The notes beneath the pieces are model-generated. The model was not told where the DNA came from. It ran no database searches and worked only from the letters and a program-made list of their open reading frames with translations. Both the position numbers and the translations under genes were made by a program. From an uncultured Loktanella sp. (GTDB lineage Bacteria > Pseudomonadota > Alphaproteobacteria > Rhodobacterales > Rhodobacteraceae): a stretch of 64,000 nt of DNA. The stretch's first letter is position 1, and each line of letters starts with the position of its first letter. Where the stretch lies: assembly GCA_937132065.1 (NCBI GenBank), contig CAKZNT010000038.1, forward strand, positions 42,391 through 106,390. The letters run 5' to 3'. Shown piece after piece: positions 9,474-19,325 of this stretch.

Positions 9474-10177
9474 TACCAGCGTCCCTCCCGTTCGGTTTTG
9501 GAAAGCCAGTGGATCGTGATGTTCACCGCGATTGCCAGCCCGATCAGAACGAACCCTAGCCCGAGCGCGAGTGCAAAATCCCCTTTCCCGGTTTCAAGTG
9601 CGATGGCGGTGGTCAGCACCCGTGTCGCGTGGTCGATGTTGCCTCCAACGATCATGATCGCCCCAACCTCGCCGATGGCCCGCCCGAACCCTGCGAGCGA
9701 GGCGGTCAAAAGGTTGCGCCGCCCGTCCCAGATCAGCGTTTTGATCCGCTGCCATTTGCTTGTGTTCAGCGAGATGAGCAGGTCGTGATATTGCGCCCAA
9801 AGTTCGCGCATTGCCTGATGGGATATCGAGGCAATGACGGGTGCGATGATGATCACTTGCGCGATGATCATGGCTGTTGGTGTGAAGAGCAGCCCCAAAA
9901 CCCCGAACGGCCCTGACCGCGACAGCAGGATATAGACGACCAGCCCGACAACCACTGGCGGCAGTCCCATAAGTGCGTTGATCAGCGAGATTGCGAAGCG
10001 CCTGAACCGGAACCGTTGCACGGCGAGGAACGTCCCGAGCGGGATCGCGATTGCGGAAGCGATGACGAGTGCGGTGAGGCTGACGCGCAGCGAGCGCAGG
10101 CTGATCTCCCAAAGCTCGGCATCGAAAGTGACGACAAGCCAGAAAGCAGCGTTTAGCCCTTCGAGGATATCGTTCAT
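9473..10177 (-). CDS. tupB: tungstate ABC transporter, permease
   Basis: A 234-residue inner-membrane permease with about five to six membrane helices and the TupB-type coupling region: LNTSKWQRIKTLIWDG followed by GFGRAIGEVGAIMIVGGNI. It forms the membrane channel of the tungstate importer. It is the first gene of the operon. The 135 bp upstream contain the katG terminator hairpin. No clear ModE- or TunR-type operator could be recognised there. Confidence 0.88.
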   Translation of the reverse strand: MNDILEGLNAAFWLVVTFDAELWEISLRSLRVSLTALVIASAIAIPLGTFLAVQRFRFRRFAISLINALMGLPPVVVGLVVYILLSRSGPFGVLGLLFTPTAMIIAQVIIIAPVIASISHQAMRELWAQYHDLLISLNTSKWQRIKTLIWDGRRNLLTASLAGFGRAIGEVGAIMIVGGNIDHATRVLTTAIALETGKGDFALALGLGFVLIGLAIAVNITIHWLSKTEREGRW

Positions 10178-10274
10178 CGGGTCGCCGCACCTTACGTCTC
10201 TGGATTACGTGCCGACTATCCACTTTGACCTGTGAAAGGACAAGCGCGTTTACGACGTTATGCAGCGCGGGTTC

Positions 10275-10304
10275 GGCATAGGCGCTATGGTGCGCGCCTA
10301 TGCC
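10275..10304 (-). terminator. hairpin directly after katG
   Basis: A perfect 11-bp inverted repeat, GGCATAGGCGC (10275-10285) and GCGCCTATGCC (10294-10304), with an 8-nt loop, lies 8 bp beyond the katG stop codon. There is no T-run on the minus strand, so it may act as a Rho-assisted terminator or as a 3' stabilising structure that keeps katG separate from tupBCA. Confidence 0.6.
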
Positions 10305-10312
10305 TGATTTGT

Positions 10313-12481
10313 TTATGCGATGTTGAACCGATCGAGGTTCATCACCTTTGTCCAGGCGGCCGCAAAGTCGCGTGCGAACTTCTCGGATGCATCGTCAGCG
10401 GCGTAGACTTCGGCGAGTGCGCGCAAGATCGAGTTGGACCCGAACACAAGGTCAACGGATGTTGCCGACCATTTCGCGGCGCCCGTGGCGCGATCTTTGC
10501 CCTCGTAGCTGTTCTTGGAGGTTGCTGACCAAACGGTCCCCATATCCAAGAGATTCGCGAAGTAATCGTTGCTAAGCGTGTCCGTCTTGTTGGTGAACAC
10601 GCCGTTGTCAGACCCATCTGTGTTCGCGCCAAGCACCCGCATACCGCCGACAAGCACGGTCATTTCCGGACCTGTGAGCGTCAGGAGTTGCGCCTTGTCT
10701 ACGAGCATTTCCGCAGGCGTCGCGCGCACGGATTTGCCGTGGAAGTTGCGGAAGCCGTCAGACTTTGGCTCGAGCCATGCGTAGGATTCCACGTCTGTTT
10801 GTGCTTGGCTGGCGTCAGTGCGCCCGCCTGTGAACGGCACAGCGACAGTGTGGCCTGCGTTCTTGGCGGCTTGTTCAACCGCGGCGGAACCGCCCAGCAC
10901 GATCAGGTCAGCGATGGACACTTTGTCTGCGCCAAAGTCGGCTTGGATGCCTTCGATGGTTTTCAAAGTTGCTGCGAGTTCGGCGGGATTGTTGACCTCC
11001 CAGTCTTTTGCAGGGGACAGGCGGATGCGTGCGCCGTTTGCGCCGCCCCGTTTGTCGGACCCACGGAAGGAGGCCGCAGAGGCCCAAGCCGTTTTGACCA
11101 AGGTTGCGATTGGGAGCGCGTCCAGCAGCTTGCCCTTGAGCGTCGCGAGGTCTGCGTCGCTTAGTGGTGCGGCTGTCGGCGCTGGCACTGGATCTTGCCA
11201 AAGCTCTGCTTGTGCTGGCACGAGTTTGCCGAGGCCAAGCTCGTATGGACCCATGTCGCGGTGCGTGAGTTTATACCATGCCTTTGAAAACGCTTCTGCG
11301 AACTCTGCGGGGTTTTCGTGGAACCGCTTGGAGATTTTGGCGTAAGCGGGGTCTTCGCGCAGGGCGAGGTCGGCTGTTGTCATCATGGGTGCATGTGAGC
11401 GCGATGGGTCATGCGCGTCTGGCACTGTGCCTTCGCCGCCGATGGCTGTCCACTGGTGGGCGCCTGCGGGGCTTTTGGTGAGCTCCCATTCAAAACCGAA
11501 CAGCGTGTCGAAAAAGCTGTTGTCCCATGTGGTTGGCGTTTTTGTCCAAGCGCCTTCGACCCCTGACGAGATCGTGTCTACGCCGTGCCCCGTGCCCATG
11601 GTGTTTGTCCAGCCGAGCCCTTGGTTTTCGAGTGCTGCGCCTTCTGGCTCTGCGCCGACGAATTGACCCGGATCACCAGCGCCATGCGCCTTGCCAAAGG
11701 TGTGCCCACCCGCAACGAGCGCCACGGTTTCTTCGTCGTTCATTGCCATGCGCATGAAGGTGTCGCGGATGTCATGCGCCGAAAGCTTGGGGTCGGGGTT
11801 GCCGTTTGGCCCCTCAGGGTTCACGTAGATCAGGCCCATTTGCACCGCGCCAAGTTCGCCGATCATCTCGCGATCGCCCTCGTAGCGTTCATCGTCGAGC
11901 CATTCGGTTTCCGGACCCCAGTTGATGTCTTCTTCTGGTTCCCAGATGTCGACGCGCCCGCCTGCAAAGCCGTGGGTTTCAAAGCCCATCGATTCGAGGG
12001 CCACGTTGCCCGTCAGGATCAAAAGATCGGCCCAAGAGAGCTTGCGGCCATATTTTGCTTTGATCGGCCAGATCAGGCGGCGTGCCTTGTCGAGGCTGAC
12101 GTTGTCAGGCCAAGAGTTGAGCGGCGCGAAGCGCTGGCTGCCAGATGTCGCGCCACCGCGCCCGTCGCCAACCCGATACGTGCCAGCGGAGTGCCATGCC
12201 ATGCGCACAAAGAACGGACCGTAGTGGCCGTAGTCTGCGGGCCACCAATCCTGGCTGTCGGTCATGAGCGCGCGCAGGTCTGCGATGACCGCATCCAGAT
12301 CAAGCGTTTTGAATTCTTCTGCGTAATCAAAGTCGTCGCCCATCGGGTTCGACTGCGCCGTGTTCTGGTGCAAAACCTTGAGGTTCAACTGCTCTGGCCA
12401 CCAATGCTGGTTCGCGGTAGCCCCTTTTGCAGAGTGAGTGTGACCCATTACAGGGCATTTACCAACGCCGTTGCCGTCCAT
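10313..12481 (-). CDS. katG: catalase-peroxidase
   Basis: A 722-residue bifunctional haem enzyme that removes hydrogen peroxide in the cytoplasm. The N-terminal domain has the distal Arg-Trp-His set in [12 protein letters not shown] and the metal/haem-pocket segment [16 protein letters not shown] with the proximal His. The C-terminal half is the usual degenerate duplicated peroxidase domain. Length is close to the 720-740 typical of KatG. It is divergent from oxyR with 95 bp between starts, the standard arrangement for OxyR-controlled katG. A perfect hairpin follows the stop. Confidence 0.97.
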   Translation of the reverse strand: MDGNGVGKCPVMGHTHSAKGATANQHWWPEQLNLKVLHQNTAQSNPMGDDFDYAEEFKTLDLDAVIADLRALMTDSQDWWPADYGHYGPFFVRMAWHSAGTYRVGDGRGGATSGSQRFAPLNSWPDNVSLDKARRLIWPIKAKYGRKLSWADLLILTGNVALESMGFETHGFAGGRVDIWEPEEDINWGPETEWLDDERYEGDREMIGELGAVQMGLIYVNPEGPNGNPDPKLSAHDIRDTFMRMAMNDEETVALVAGGHTFGKAHGAGDPGQFVGAEPEGAALENQGLGWTNTMGTGHGVDTISSGVEGAWTKTPTTWDNSFFDTLFGFEWELTKSPAGAHQWTAIGGEGTVPDAHDPSRSHAPMMTTADLALREDPAYAKISKRFHENPAEFAEAFSKAWYKLTHRDMGPYELGLGKLVPAQAELWQDPVPAPTAAPLSDADLATLKGKLLDALPIATLVKTAWASAASFRGSDKRGGANGARIRLSPAKDWEVNNPAELAATLKTIEGIQADFGADKVSIADLIVLGGSAAVEQAAKNAGHTVAVPFTGGRTDASQAQTDVESYAWLEPKSDGFRNFHGKSVRATPAEMLVDKAQLLTLTGPEMTVLVGGMRVLGANTDGSDNGVFTNKTDTLSNDYFANLLDMGTVWSATSKNSYEGKDRATGAAKWSATSVDLVFGSNSILRALAEVYAADDASEKFARDFAAAWTKVMNLDRFNIA

Positions 12482-12576
12482 TTTGATCTCCAGTTCATGT
12501 TAATTTTGCCTGATGCTAGCCCAGCCAATTGATTAGTTTAAGTTGTATTTTCTGATTGTAACGATAAGTAGTTCTT

Positions 12577-13482
12577 ATGGCCGATTTCACGTTAAGACAG
12601 TTGCGCTATTTTGAAGCATTGGCCCGCCATCTGCATTTTGGACTGGCGGCGGATACTTGTTCGATCTCGCAACCCGCGCTGTCAATGCAGATCAAAGAGC
12701 TAGAAGATACACTTGGAACTGCCCTGTTCGAGCGCAGTGCCCGTCAGGTCAGACTGACCTCTTTTGGGATCGAGTTTGGCGCCCGTGCCCGCGAGATTTT
12801 GCGCTCTGTTGATGATCTCAATGACCTTGCCCGTGCCTCTGCGGGGCATCATGCGGGGCGGCTCCGTTTGGGGGTTATCCCGACGATTGCCCCTTACCTG
12901 TTGCCGACATTGATCAAGAATATGCAGGATAGCTTTGCTGATCTGGATCTCAATATCCGCGAAACCCTCACCCCTCGTTTGATCCAAGAGCTGTCGGATG
13001 GCCGCATTGATGCCGCGATTGTTGCGCTGCCGATACACGAACCGTCCTTTGCCGAAGTTCCGATTTTCGACGAAGACTTCGTGCTGATCCGTGCGCTGTC
13101 GGAGGTGGGCAAGCCTGTTCCCAACGCTGATGCCTTGCAGGACATGCGCCTTTTGCTGCTGGAAGAGGGCCACTGTTTTCGGGATCAGGCGCTGGCCTAT
13201 TGCACAATGCGGTCCGCCCGTCCGTGGGATGGGCTTGATGGGAGCTCGCTTTCGACGCTGGTGCAGATGGTTGGCGCGGGGATGGGTGTGACGCTTTTGC
13301 CTGAAATGGCGATTGGTGTGGAAACCCGCGCCGCCGCTGTCGAGGTTGTCCGCTTTGCAGGTGTGCCCCCATCGCGCAAAATCGGGATGATCTGGCGCAA
13401 GACGAACCCGCTTGCTGTGCAGTTTGGCGAGATCGCTGCCGTGGTGAAAGCCTCTGCGGATCAGATGCGCGCATTGCCCTGA
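12577..13482 (+). CDS. oxyR: hydrogen peroxide sensor and LysR-type regulator OxyR
   Basis: A 301-residue LysR-type regulator. The helix-turn-helix is at residues 18-45 (HFGLAADTCSISQPALSMQI). OxyR is recognised by the redox loop LEEGHCFRDQALAYC, giving Cys200 and Cys209, the equivalents of E. coli Cys199 and Cys208 that form the peroxide-induced disulfide. It most likely activates the divergent katG and controls its own expression from the shared 95-bp intergenic region. Confidence 0.95.
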   Translation: MADFTLRQLRYFEALARHLHFGLAADTCSISQPALSMQIKELEDTLGTALFERSARQVRLTSFGIEFGARAREILRSVDDLNDLARASAGHHAGRLRLGVIPTIAPYLLPTLIKNMQDSFADLDLNIRETLTPRLIQELSDGRIDAAIVALPIHEPSFAEVPIFDEDFVLIRALSEVGKPVPNADALQDMRLLLLEEGHCFRDQALAYCTMRSARPWDGLDGSSLSTLVQMVGAGMGVTLLPEMAIGVETRAAAVEVVRFAGVPPSRKIGMIWRKTNPLAVQFGEIAAVVKASADQMRALP

Positions 13483-13610
13483 GCCAGTCATCGATCCGGA
13501 ATGATCCCCCCGATGAACGCAACTAACCCCACGAGTGTCGCATTTGTGCTTTAGAAATCGCGGTGGATCGTCCAACATGGCGCTAAGTTTTATGCAAAGG
13601 ATGACGTCAA

Positions 13611-15296
13611 ATGGCGCTTGATGATCGCAAAGGTGTTTGGAAGTCTGGCAAAGGCAAGGGTCGCCACACGACCAAGGGCCGTCAGTTGGATGATACGGCT
13701 CATGCCGAGGTTAAGGCCTTGTTGGGCGCGGGCCCCTACCAGCGTGATTTGCTGATCGAGTATTTGCACCTGATCCAAGATCAATACGGTTGTTTGTCAG
13801 CCGCCCATTTGCGCGCGGTTGCAGAAGAGCTACGCGTTGGTCAGGCCGAGGTTTACGAGGTTGCTACATTTTACGCCCATTTTGATGTCGTGAAAGAGGG
13901 CGAGCCAAAGCCCCCTGCGTTGACGATCCGCGTTTGCGATAGTCTTTCGTGCGAGCTTGCGGGTGCGCAGGCGTTGCAAGAGGCGCTTGAGGATGGGCTG
14001 GATGCCAATGAGGTCCGCGTTTTGCGCGCCCCTTGTATGGGTCGTTGCGATACTGCTCCTGTTCTCGAGATTGGCCATGCGCATATTGATCACGCCTCTG
14101 TCGAAAAGGTCGAGGCCGCGATTGCGGGCGGGCATACCCATGCCGCTATTCCCGACTATGAGGGCTATGACGCCTATGTCACCAATGGCGGTTACGCCGA
14201 GCTGAAGGCGTTGCGCGAGAATGGTGACTGGGAAGCGGTGCAAGCCACCATCAAGGAAAGCGGTTTGCGCGGTCTTGGCGGGGCTGGTTTCCCGTCTGGC
14301 ACAAAGTGGGGTTTTGTGCGCGCCAATGCAGGAACCCGCTATCTGGCCGTCAATGGTGACGAGGGCGAACCGGGCACGTTCAAGGATCGCTACTATCTGG
14401 AACGCACGCCGCATCTGTTCCTTGAGGGGATGCTGATCGCCGCGTGGGCGGTCGAGGCCGAGAAGGCGTTTATCTATATGCGCGACGAGTATCCTGCGGT
14501 GCTTCATATTCTGGCCGTCGAGATCGCGAAGCTGGAAGAGGCGGGTGTTGTCCCTGCGGGCTACATTGATCTGCGCCGTGGTGCGGGCGCCTATATCTGC
14601 GGCGAAGAATCCGCGATGATCGAAAGCATCGAGGGCAAACGCGGTATCCCCCGTCACCGTCCACCGTTTGTCGCGCAGGTCGGCGTGTTTGGGAAGCCAA
14701 CGCTCGTGCACAATGTCGAAACCCTGCTTTGGGTTGCTAAGGTCGTGCGCGAGGGGCCAGCCTGTCTTAGCAGTGTCGAAAAGAATGGCCGCAAGGGTTT
14801 GCGCAGCTATTCCGTTTCGGGTCGCGTCAAGAATGCGGGGGTTTACCTTCTGCCTGCTGGCTCCACGATCACCGACATCATCGCGGCCTGTGGTGGCATG
14901 GCGGATGGCGAGGTGTTTAAAGCCTATCAACCCGGTGGCCCGTCGTCTGGATTGTTGCCTGCAAGCATGGCCGATATCCCGCTCGATTTCGATACGTTGC
15001 AGCCGCATGGCACGTTTATTGGCTCTGCCGCTGTTGTGGTCCTGTCGGAGCGCGATAGCGCCCGCGAGGCCGCGCTCAACATGCTGCGGTTCTTTGAGGA
15101 TGAAAGCTGTGGCCAGTGCACCCCGTGCCGCGTTGGTTGCGAAAAGGCGGTCAAGCTGATGCAGGCCGACACGTGGGATCAGGACCTGCTGACCGACCTG
15201 ACAACGGCTATGGTCGACGCCTCAATTTGCGGCCTTGGCCAAGCCGCCCCGAACCCGATCAAGATGGTTATGACCCACTTCAAGGATGAAATCTGA
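13611..15296 (+). CDS. fdsB: NAD-dependent formate dehydrogenase, fused gamma-beta subunit
   Basis: A 561-residue fusion of a NuoE-like and a NuoF-like module. Residues about 35-150 hold the [2Fe-2S] site (CDSLSC and APCMGRC). The NuoF part has the FMN/NAD region GLRGLGGAGFPSGTKW and NGDEGEPGTFKDRYYLE, then GAGAYICGEESAMIESIEG, and the [4Fe-4S] motif SCGQCTPCRVGCEK near residue 500. It passes electrons from the alpha subunit to NAD+. In Rhodobacter capsulatus the gamma (FdsG) and beta (FdsB) parts are separate genes; here they are one. Its stop overlaps the start of the alpha subunit by one base. Confidence 0.93.
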   Translation: MALDDRKGVWKSGKGKGRHTTKGRQLDDTAHAEVKALLGAGPYQRDLLIEYLHLIQDQYGCLSAAHLRAVAEELRVGQAEVYEVATFYAHFDVVKEGEPKPPALTIRVCDSLSCELAGAQALQEALEDGLDANEVRVLRAPCMGRCDTAPVLEIGHAHIDHASVEKVEAAIAGGHTHAAIPDYEGYDAYVTNGGYAELKALRENGDWEAVQATIKESGLRGLGGAGFPSGTKWGFVRANAGTRYLAVNGDEGEPGTFKDRYYLERTPHLFLEGMLIAAWAVEAEKAFIYMRDEYPAVLHILAVEIAKLEEAGVVPAGYIDLRRGAGAYICGEESAMIESIEGKRGIPRHRPPFVAQVGVFGKPTLVHNVETLLWVAKVVREGPACLSSVEKNGRKGLRSYSVSGRVKNAGVYLLPAGSTITDIIAACGGMADGEVFKAYQPGGPSSGLLPASMADIPLDFDTLQPHGTFIGSAAVVVLSERDSAREAALNMLRFFEDESCGQCTPCRVGCEKAVKLMQADTWDQDLLTDLTTAMVDASICGLGQAAPNPIKMVMTHFKDEI

Positions 15297-18097
15297 TGGC
15301 TAAAATTACATTCACGCTTGATGGGAAATCGGTTGAAGCCGAGCAGGGGATGACGATCTGGGAGGTTGCGAATGGTCGCGGTCTGATCATTCCGCATTTG
15401 TGTCACAAGCCCGAGCCGGGCTATCGCTCTGACGGCAATTGTCGCGCTTGTATGGTCGCTATCGAGGGCGAGCGTGTTTTGGCGGCGTCATGTATTCGCG
15501 AACCGTCCGAAGGCATGGTTGTCACCACCGATCAGCCGCGTGAAACGCAGGCCCGTCGCATGGTCATGGAGATGCTTGTGGCTGACCAGCCCGAGCAGGA
15601 CGTGGCCCACGACAAGTCTTCCCATCTTTGGGATATGGCCGCTGCGCAGGGCGTAAGCGAGAGCCGTTTTCCGACGATGGATGCGGAGCATATTCCACTG
15701 CTTGATAGTTCTCATGTAGCGATGTCGGTCAATCTTGATGCCTGTATTCAATGCGGGCTGTGCGTGCGCGCCTGTCGCGAAGTGCAGGTCAACGATGTGA
15801 TCGGCATGGCGGGTCGTGGTCACCAGGCTTATCCCGTTTTCGACATGGGCGACCCGATGGGCGATAGCTCTTGTGTGGCGTGCGGTGAATGCGTGCAGGC
15901 CTGCCCAACAGGGGCATTGATGCCTGCGACCGTGACGGATGAAAATCAGGTCGGTGACAGTGCCGATTTTGATCGGGAAGTCGAAAGCGTCTGTCCGTTC
16001 TGCGGTGTCGGTTGCCAGATTTCGCTGAAGGTGAAGGACAACAAGGTCAAGTTTGTCGAGGGCATCAACGGCCCCGCGAACGAAGGTCGTTTGTGCGTAA
16101 AGGGTCGTTTCGGGTTTGACTATATCCACCACGATCACCGCCTGACAAAGCCGTTGATCCGCCGCGATGATGCCCCCGCAAAGGGGCTGAATGTGCATCC
16201 CGATAACTGGCAGGAATTTTTCCGCGAGGCATCATGGGACGAGGCGCTTGATTTCGCAGCGAAGGGTCTGTCTGATCTCAAGGCCGAGAAGGGTGGCGCG
16301 TCTGTTGCTGGCTTTGGGTCTGCCAAGTGCACCAACGAGGAAGCCTATCTGTTCCAGAAGATGATCCGCCAAGGGTTTGGTCACAACAACGTCGACCACT
16401 GCACGCGGCTTTGTCATGCCTCTTCGGTGGCGGCATTGATGGAGAACGTCGGATCGGGCGCGGTTACTGCGACCTTTAACGAGATCGAAAACGCGGATGT
16501 GGCGATTGTTATCGGCGCGAACCCTGTCGAGAACCATCCCGTTGCCGCGACCTATTTCAAGCAGTTCGCCAAGCGTGGCGGCAAGCTGATCGTCATGGAT
16601 CCGCGCGGCGTTGGATTGCGCAAATTCGCCTCCCATATGCTTCAGTTCCGTCCGGGTGCGGATGTGTCAATGCTGAATGCGATCTGTCATGTGATTGTCG
16701 AAGAGGGTCTGTACGACGAAACCTATATTTCGAAATACACCGAGAACTGGGAGGCGGAGAAGGCCCATTTGGCCAACTTTACCCCCGAGAAGATGTCAAA
16801 GATTTGCGGCATCGAACCCGAGGTTCTACGTGATGTGGCCCGCACGTTTGCAGGCGCAAAGGCAGGCATGATTTTCTGGGGCATGGGCGTGTCCCAGCAT
16901 ATCCACGGCACGGATAATTCGCGCTGCCTGATCTCGCTTGCGTTGATGACGGGGCAGGTTGGTCGCTCTGGCGCTGGCCTGCATCCGTTGCGCGGTCAGA
17001 ACAATGTGCAGGGTGCATCTGATGCGGGTCTGATCCCGATGTTCCTGCCTGACATGCAGACCGTTACCGATGACGGCGTGCGCTCGCGGTTTGCCGATGT
17101 TTGGGCAAAGTCGATTGCGGCTGATGCGGTGAACGAGCCGCTTTTGGCCCAAAAGGGTTTGACCGTCACCGAGATCATGGATGCGGTGCATGATGGCGAT
17201 ATTCACGGCATGTATATCTTGGGCGAGAACCCTGCGATGTCGGACCCTGATGTTGAACATGCGCGTGATGCCTTGGCCAAGTTACGCCACCTTGTTGTGC
17301 AAGATATCTTTATCACCGAAACGGCAAACTATGCTGACGTGATCCTGCCTGCTTCTGCATTTGCAGAAAAGTCGGGCACGGTGACGAACACGAACCGTCA
17401 GGTCCAGATGGGCCGCCCTGCGGTTTCCCCTCCGGGTGAAGCGCGTGAGGATTGGTGGATCGAGGTCGAACTTGCCAAGCGTCTAGGCCTTGGCTGGACC
17501 TACACCCATCCGCGCGAGGTCTTTGCGGAGATGGGTCTGTTGATGAAGTCGTTTGGTAACATCACGTGGGATCGCCTTGAGGCGGAAAATGCGGTGACTT
17601 ATCCGTCGCTTTCGCCCACGGACCCGGGTCAGCCCATTATGTTTGCAGACGGGTTCCCACGTGCGGATGGTCGCGCCAAGTTTACCCCTGCGGATGTGAT
17701 CGCCCCTGATGAGGCCCCTGATGCCGATTACCCGATGATTTTGACGACGGGTCGTCAGCTCGAGCATTGGCACACGGGGTCGATGACCCGCCGTTCAAAG
17801 GTTCTGGACGGTCTGGAACCCGAGGCCATCTGTTCGCTGCATCCATCGACATTGCGCAAGCTCGGGGTTGCTGCGGGTGGCATGTTGCGCCTGACCACGC
17901 GGCGCGGGTCGATTGTGGTGATGGCCCGCGAAGATCGCGCGGTTGCCCCTGATATGGTGTTCCTGCCGTTTGCTTATGTCGAAGCGGCGGCGAATATTCT
18001 GACCAACCCTGCGGTCGATCCTTACGGGAAAATCCCTGAATTCAAGTTTTCGGCTGTGCGCGTCGAGAAGGCCGAGGATCAGGTCGCAGCAGAGTAA
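15296..18097 (+). CDS. fdsA: formate dehydrogenase alpha subunit (Mo/W-bis-MGD, iron-sulfur)
   Basis: A 933-residue soluble catalytic subunit. Residues 1-80 are a NuoG-like [2Fe-2S] domain (Cys36, Cys49, Cys52, Cys66). Two [4Fe-4S] clusters follow in CIQCGLCVRAC (from residue 150) and CVACGECVQAC (from 193), then CPFCGVGC (from 233) for the cluster next to the cofactor. The catalytic metal ligand is Cys373 in HCTRLCHASS, the place taken by selenocysteine in E. coli FdhF, so this is the Cys form. It oxidises formate to CO2. No fdhD/fdsC or fdsD gene follows. A weak hairpin lies just after the stop. Confidence 0.95.
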   Translation: MAKITFTLDGKSVEAEQGMTIWEVANGRGLIIPHLCHKPEPGYRSDGNCRACMVAIEGERVLAASCIREPSEGMVVTTDQPRETQARRMVMEMLVADQPEQDVAHDKSSHLWDMAAAQGVSESRFPTMDAEHIPLLDSSHVAMSVNLDACIQCGLCVRACREVQVNDVIGMAGRGHQAYPVFDMGDPMGDSSCVACGECVQACPTGALMPATVTDENQVGDSADFDREVESVCPFCGVGCQISLKVKDNKVKFVEGINGPANEGRLCVKGRFGFDYIHHDHRLTKPLIRRDDAPAKGLNVHPDNWQEFFREASWDEALDFAAKGLSDLKAEKGGASVAGFGSAKCTNEEAYLFQKMIRQGFGHNNVDHCTRLCHASSVAALMENVGSGAVTATFNEIENADVAIVIGANPVENHPVAATYFKQFAKRGGKLIVMDPRGVGLRKFASHMLQFRPGADVSMLNAICHVIVEEGLYDETYISKYTENWEAEKAHLANFTPEKMSKICGIEPEVLRDVARTFAGAKAGMIFWGMGVSQHIHGTDNSRCLISLALMTGQVGRSGAGLHPLRGQNNVQGASDAGLIPMFLPDMQTVTDDGVRSRFADVWAKSIAADAVNEPLLAQKGLTVTEIMDAVHDGDIHGMYILGENPAMSDPDVEHARDALAKLRHLVVQDIFITETANYADVILPASAFAEKSGTVTNTNRQVQMGRPAVSPPGEAREDWWIEVELAKRLGLGWTYTHPREVFAEMGLLMKSFGNITWDRLEAENAVTYPSLSPTDPGQPIMFADGFPRADGRAKFTPADVIAPDEAPDADYPMILTTGRQLEHWHTGSMTRRSKVLDGLEPEAICSLHPSTLRKLGVAAGGMLRLTTRRGSIVVMAREDRAVAPDMVFLPFAYVEAAANILTNPAVDPYGKIPEFKFSAVRVEKAEDQVAAE

Positions 18098-18103
18098 ACC
18101 AGT

Positions 18104-18133
18104 CGGTGCGCGCGGTTTTGAGTGTGCGCACCG
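18104..18133 (+). terminator. hairpin after fdsA
   Basis: An 8-bp perfect inverted repeat, CGGTGCGC (18104-18111) and GCGCACCG (18126-18133), begins 6 bp after the fdsA stop. No T-run follows, so Rho-independent function is uncertain. Confidence 0.45.
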
Positions 18134-18243
18134 CATCTTTCTCCGATTGGCAAGAAATGGCTGTGCGACGCTTTGACGTGGGGTGCGCACTGGTGTGATG
18201 TGGTTGTGTGCCCTAACTTAGCCGCGACTAAAGGATAAACCAC

Positions 18244-18699
18244 ATGCTGAAACATCTTCTTGCAATCACGGCTTTTGCCGTACCGACCTTGGCGCTGGCA
18301 CATGATTTCACTGTTGGCGAGATCGTCATCGCGCACCCTGTTGCAAAGCCGACGATCGCCTCTGCGATGACTGGCGCTGGCTATTTCATGATCACCAACA
18401 ACGGCGCGGAGGATGATACGCTATTGAGCGTCGAGGCCGATTTCCCGCGTGTGATGATGCATGACACCGCGATGGAAGACGGTGTGGCGACGATGTTTCA
18501 CTTGGAAGGCGGCGTTGTTATTCCGTCTGGTGGGAGCGTCACATTTGCCCCCGGAGGCAAACACGTGATGTTTATGGGTCTCAAGGGTGACCCCTTTGAG
18601 ATTGGTGAGGAAATTCCAGCGACGTTAACGTTTGAAAAGGCTGGAACTGTTGAAATCAACTTTGCTGTCGAGGATATCGCGGCAATGGACCATAGTTAA
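18244..18699 (+). CDS. periplasmic copper chaperone PCu(A)C
   Basis: A 151-residue exported protein. Residues 1-19 are a signal peptide ending ALA, and the mature chain starts with HDF. The PCu(A)C copper site is visible as VMMHDTAMEDG, about 20 residues of spacer, then GGKHVMFMGL (H-x-M). This family delivers Cu(I) to the CuA or CuB site of cytochrome oxidase in the periplasm. A cytochrome c gene follows on the same strand, but an inverted repeat lies between, so they may be separate units. Confidence 0.88.
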   Translation: MLKHLLAITAFAVPTLALAHDFTVGEIVIAHPVAKPTIASAMTGAGYFMITNNGAEDDTLLSVEADFPRVMMHDTAMEDGVATMFHLEGGVVIPSGGSVTFAPGGKHVMFMGLKGDPFEIGEEIPATLTFEKAGTVEINFAVEDIAAMDHS

Positions 18700-18761
18700 A
18701 TCACCCCTAGAATTCGCGGTGATTTAGCCTAAATAGCGATCAGAGCGGGGGTAGTCCCCGC
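18698..18761 (+). terminator. two hairpins between the copper chaperone and cytochrome c genes
   Basis: The first is a perfect 8-bp inverted repeat (AAATCACC at 18698-18705, GGTGATTT at 18718-18725) that begins inside the stop codon of the copper chaperone gene. The second is GCGGGG / CCCCGC at 18745-18761 with a 5-nt loop, directly upstream of the cytochrome c gene. The first looks like a terminator without a T-run; the second could be a leader structure. Confidence 0.5.
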
Positions 18762-18783
18762 GATCGTATTGATCAAAAGGACG

Positions 18784-19218
18784 ATGAAAATGAGAACACT
18801 TTCTCTCGTAGCGATTATGACCAGCCTTGTTGCACCTGTATCAGCCTACGCTGAGGGCGATGTTGCCGCTGGTGAAGAGCAATTCAACCGTCAGTGTGTG
18901 TCTTGCCACGTTATCCGCGATGCGGACGGCGAAGTGCTTGCGGGCCGTAGCGCCAAAGTTGGCCCGAACCTTTATGGCCTTCCGGGCATGACGTTGGGCA
19001 CGGTTGAAGGCGTGCGCTATGGCGACAGCCTTGTTGCGGCTGGTGAAGCTGGCGCGATTTGGGACGAGGAAACATTTGTTGCCTATGTTCAAAACCCGAC
19101 CGATTGGTTGCGCGAAACCCTTGATGATCGCCGCGCGCGCAGCAAGATGGCCTATCAGGTGCGTGACGAGCAGCAAGCCCGCGACATGTATGCCTTTATC
19201 GCGAGCTTTACAGAGTAA
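18784..19218 (+). CDS. periplasmic class I cytochrome c
   Basis: A c-type cytochrome of about 144 residues. A signal peptide (LVAIMTSLVAPVSAYA) is followed by a mature domain with one haem motif, CVSCH, the GPNLYGLPG loop common to class I cytochromes, and a probable axial Met in ARSKMAYQV. It is a soluble periplasmic electron carrier; its partner cannot be read from the sequence. Three starts are in frame: TTG 18769, ATG 18784 and ATG 18790. The AGG at 18778-18780 is spaced best for 18790, so the true start could be two codons further in. Confidence 0.85.
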   Translation: MKMRTLSLVAIMTSLVAPVSAYAEGDVAAGEEQFNRQCVSCHVIRDADGEVLAGRSAKVGPNLYGLPGMTLGTVEGVRYGDSLVAAGEAGAIWDEETFVAYVQNPTDWLRETLDDRRARSKMAYQVRDEQQARDMYAFIASFTE

Positions 19219-19237
19219 TTCAGGCTCGCCTGTTTTG

Positions 19238-19272
19238 AAGGGCCGTTTGCAGATGCAGGCGGCCCTTTCTCT
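19238..19272 (+). terminator. intrinsic terminator after cytochrome c
   Basis: Arms AAGGGCCG (19238-19245) and CGGCCCTT (19260-19267) pair perfectly, with a 14-nt loop and a following TCTCTTT tract. It separates the cytochrome gene from ade. Confidence 0.75.
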
Positions 19273-19325
19273 TTGCCTGCAACGTCCCCCCTTGATCCGC
19301 CTGCAATTCGGTGAAACATTTGGGG

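Noticed and set aside
12482..12576. An OxyR box between katG and oxyR.
   Set aside because: The region is AT-rich and a site must exist by context, but I could not find the four-part ATAG consensus with confidence.
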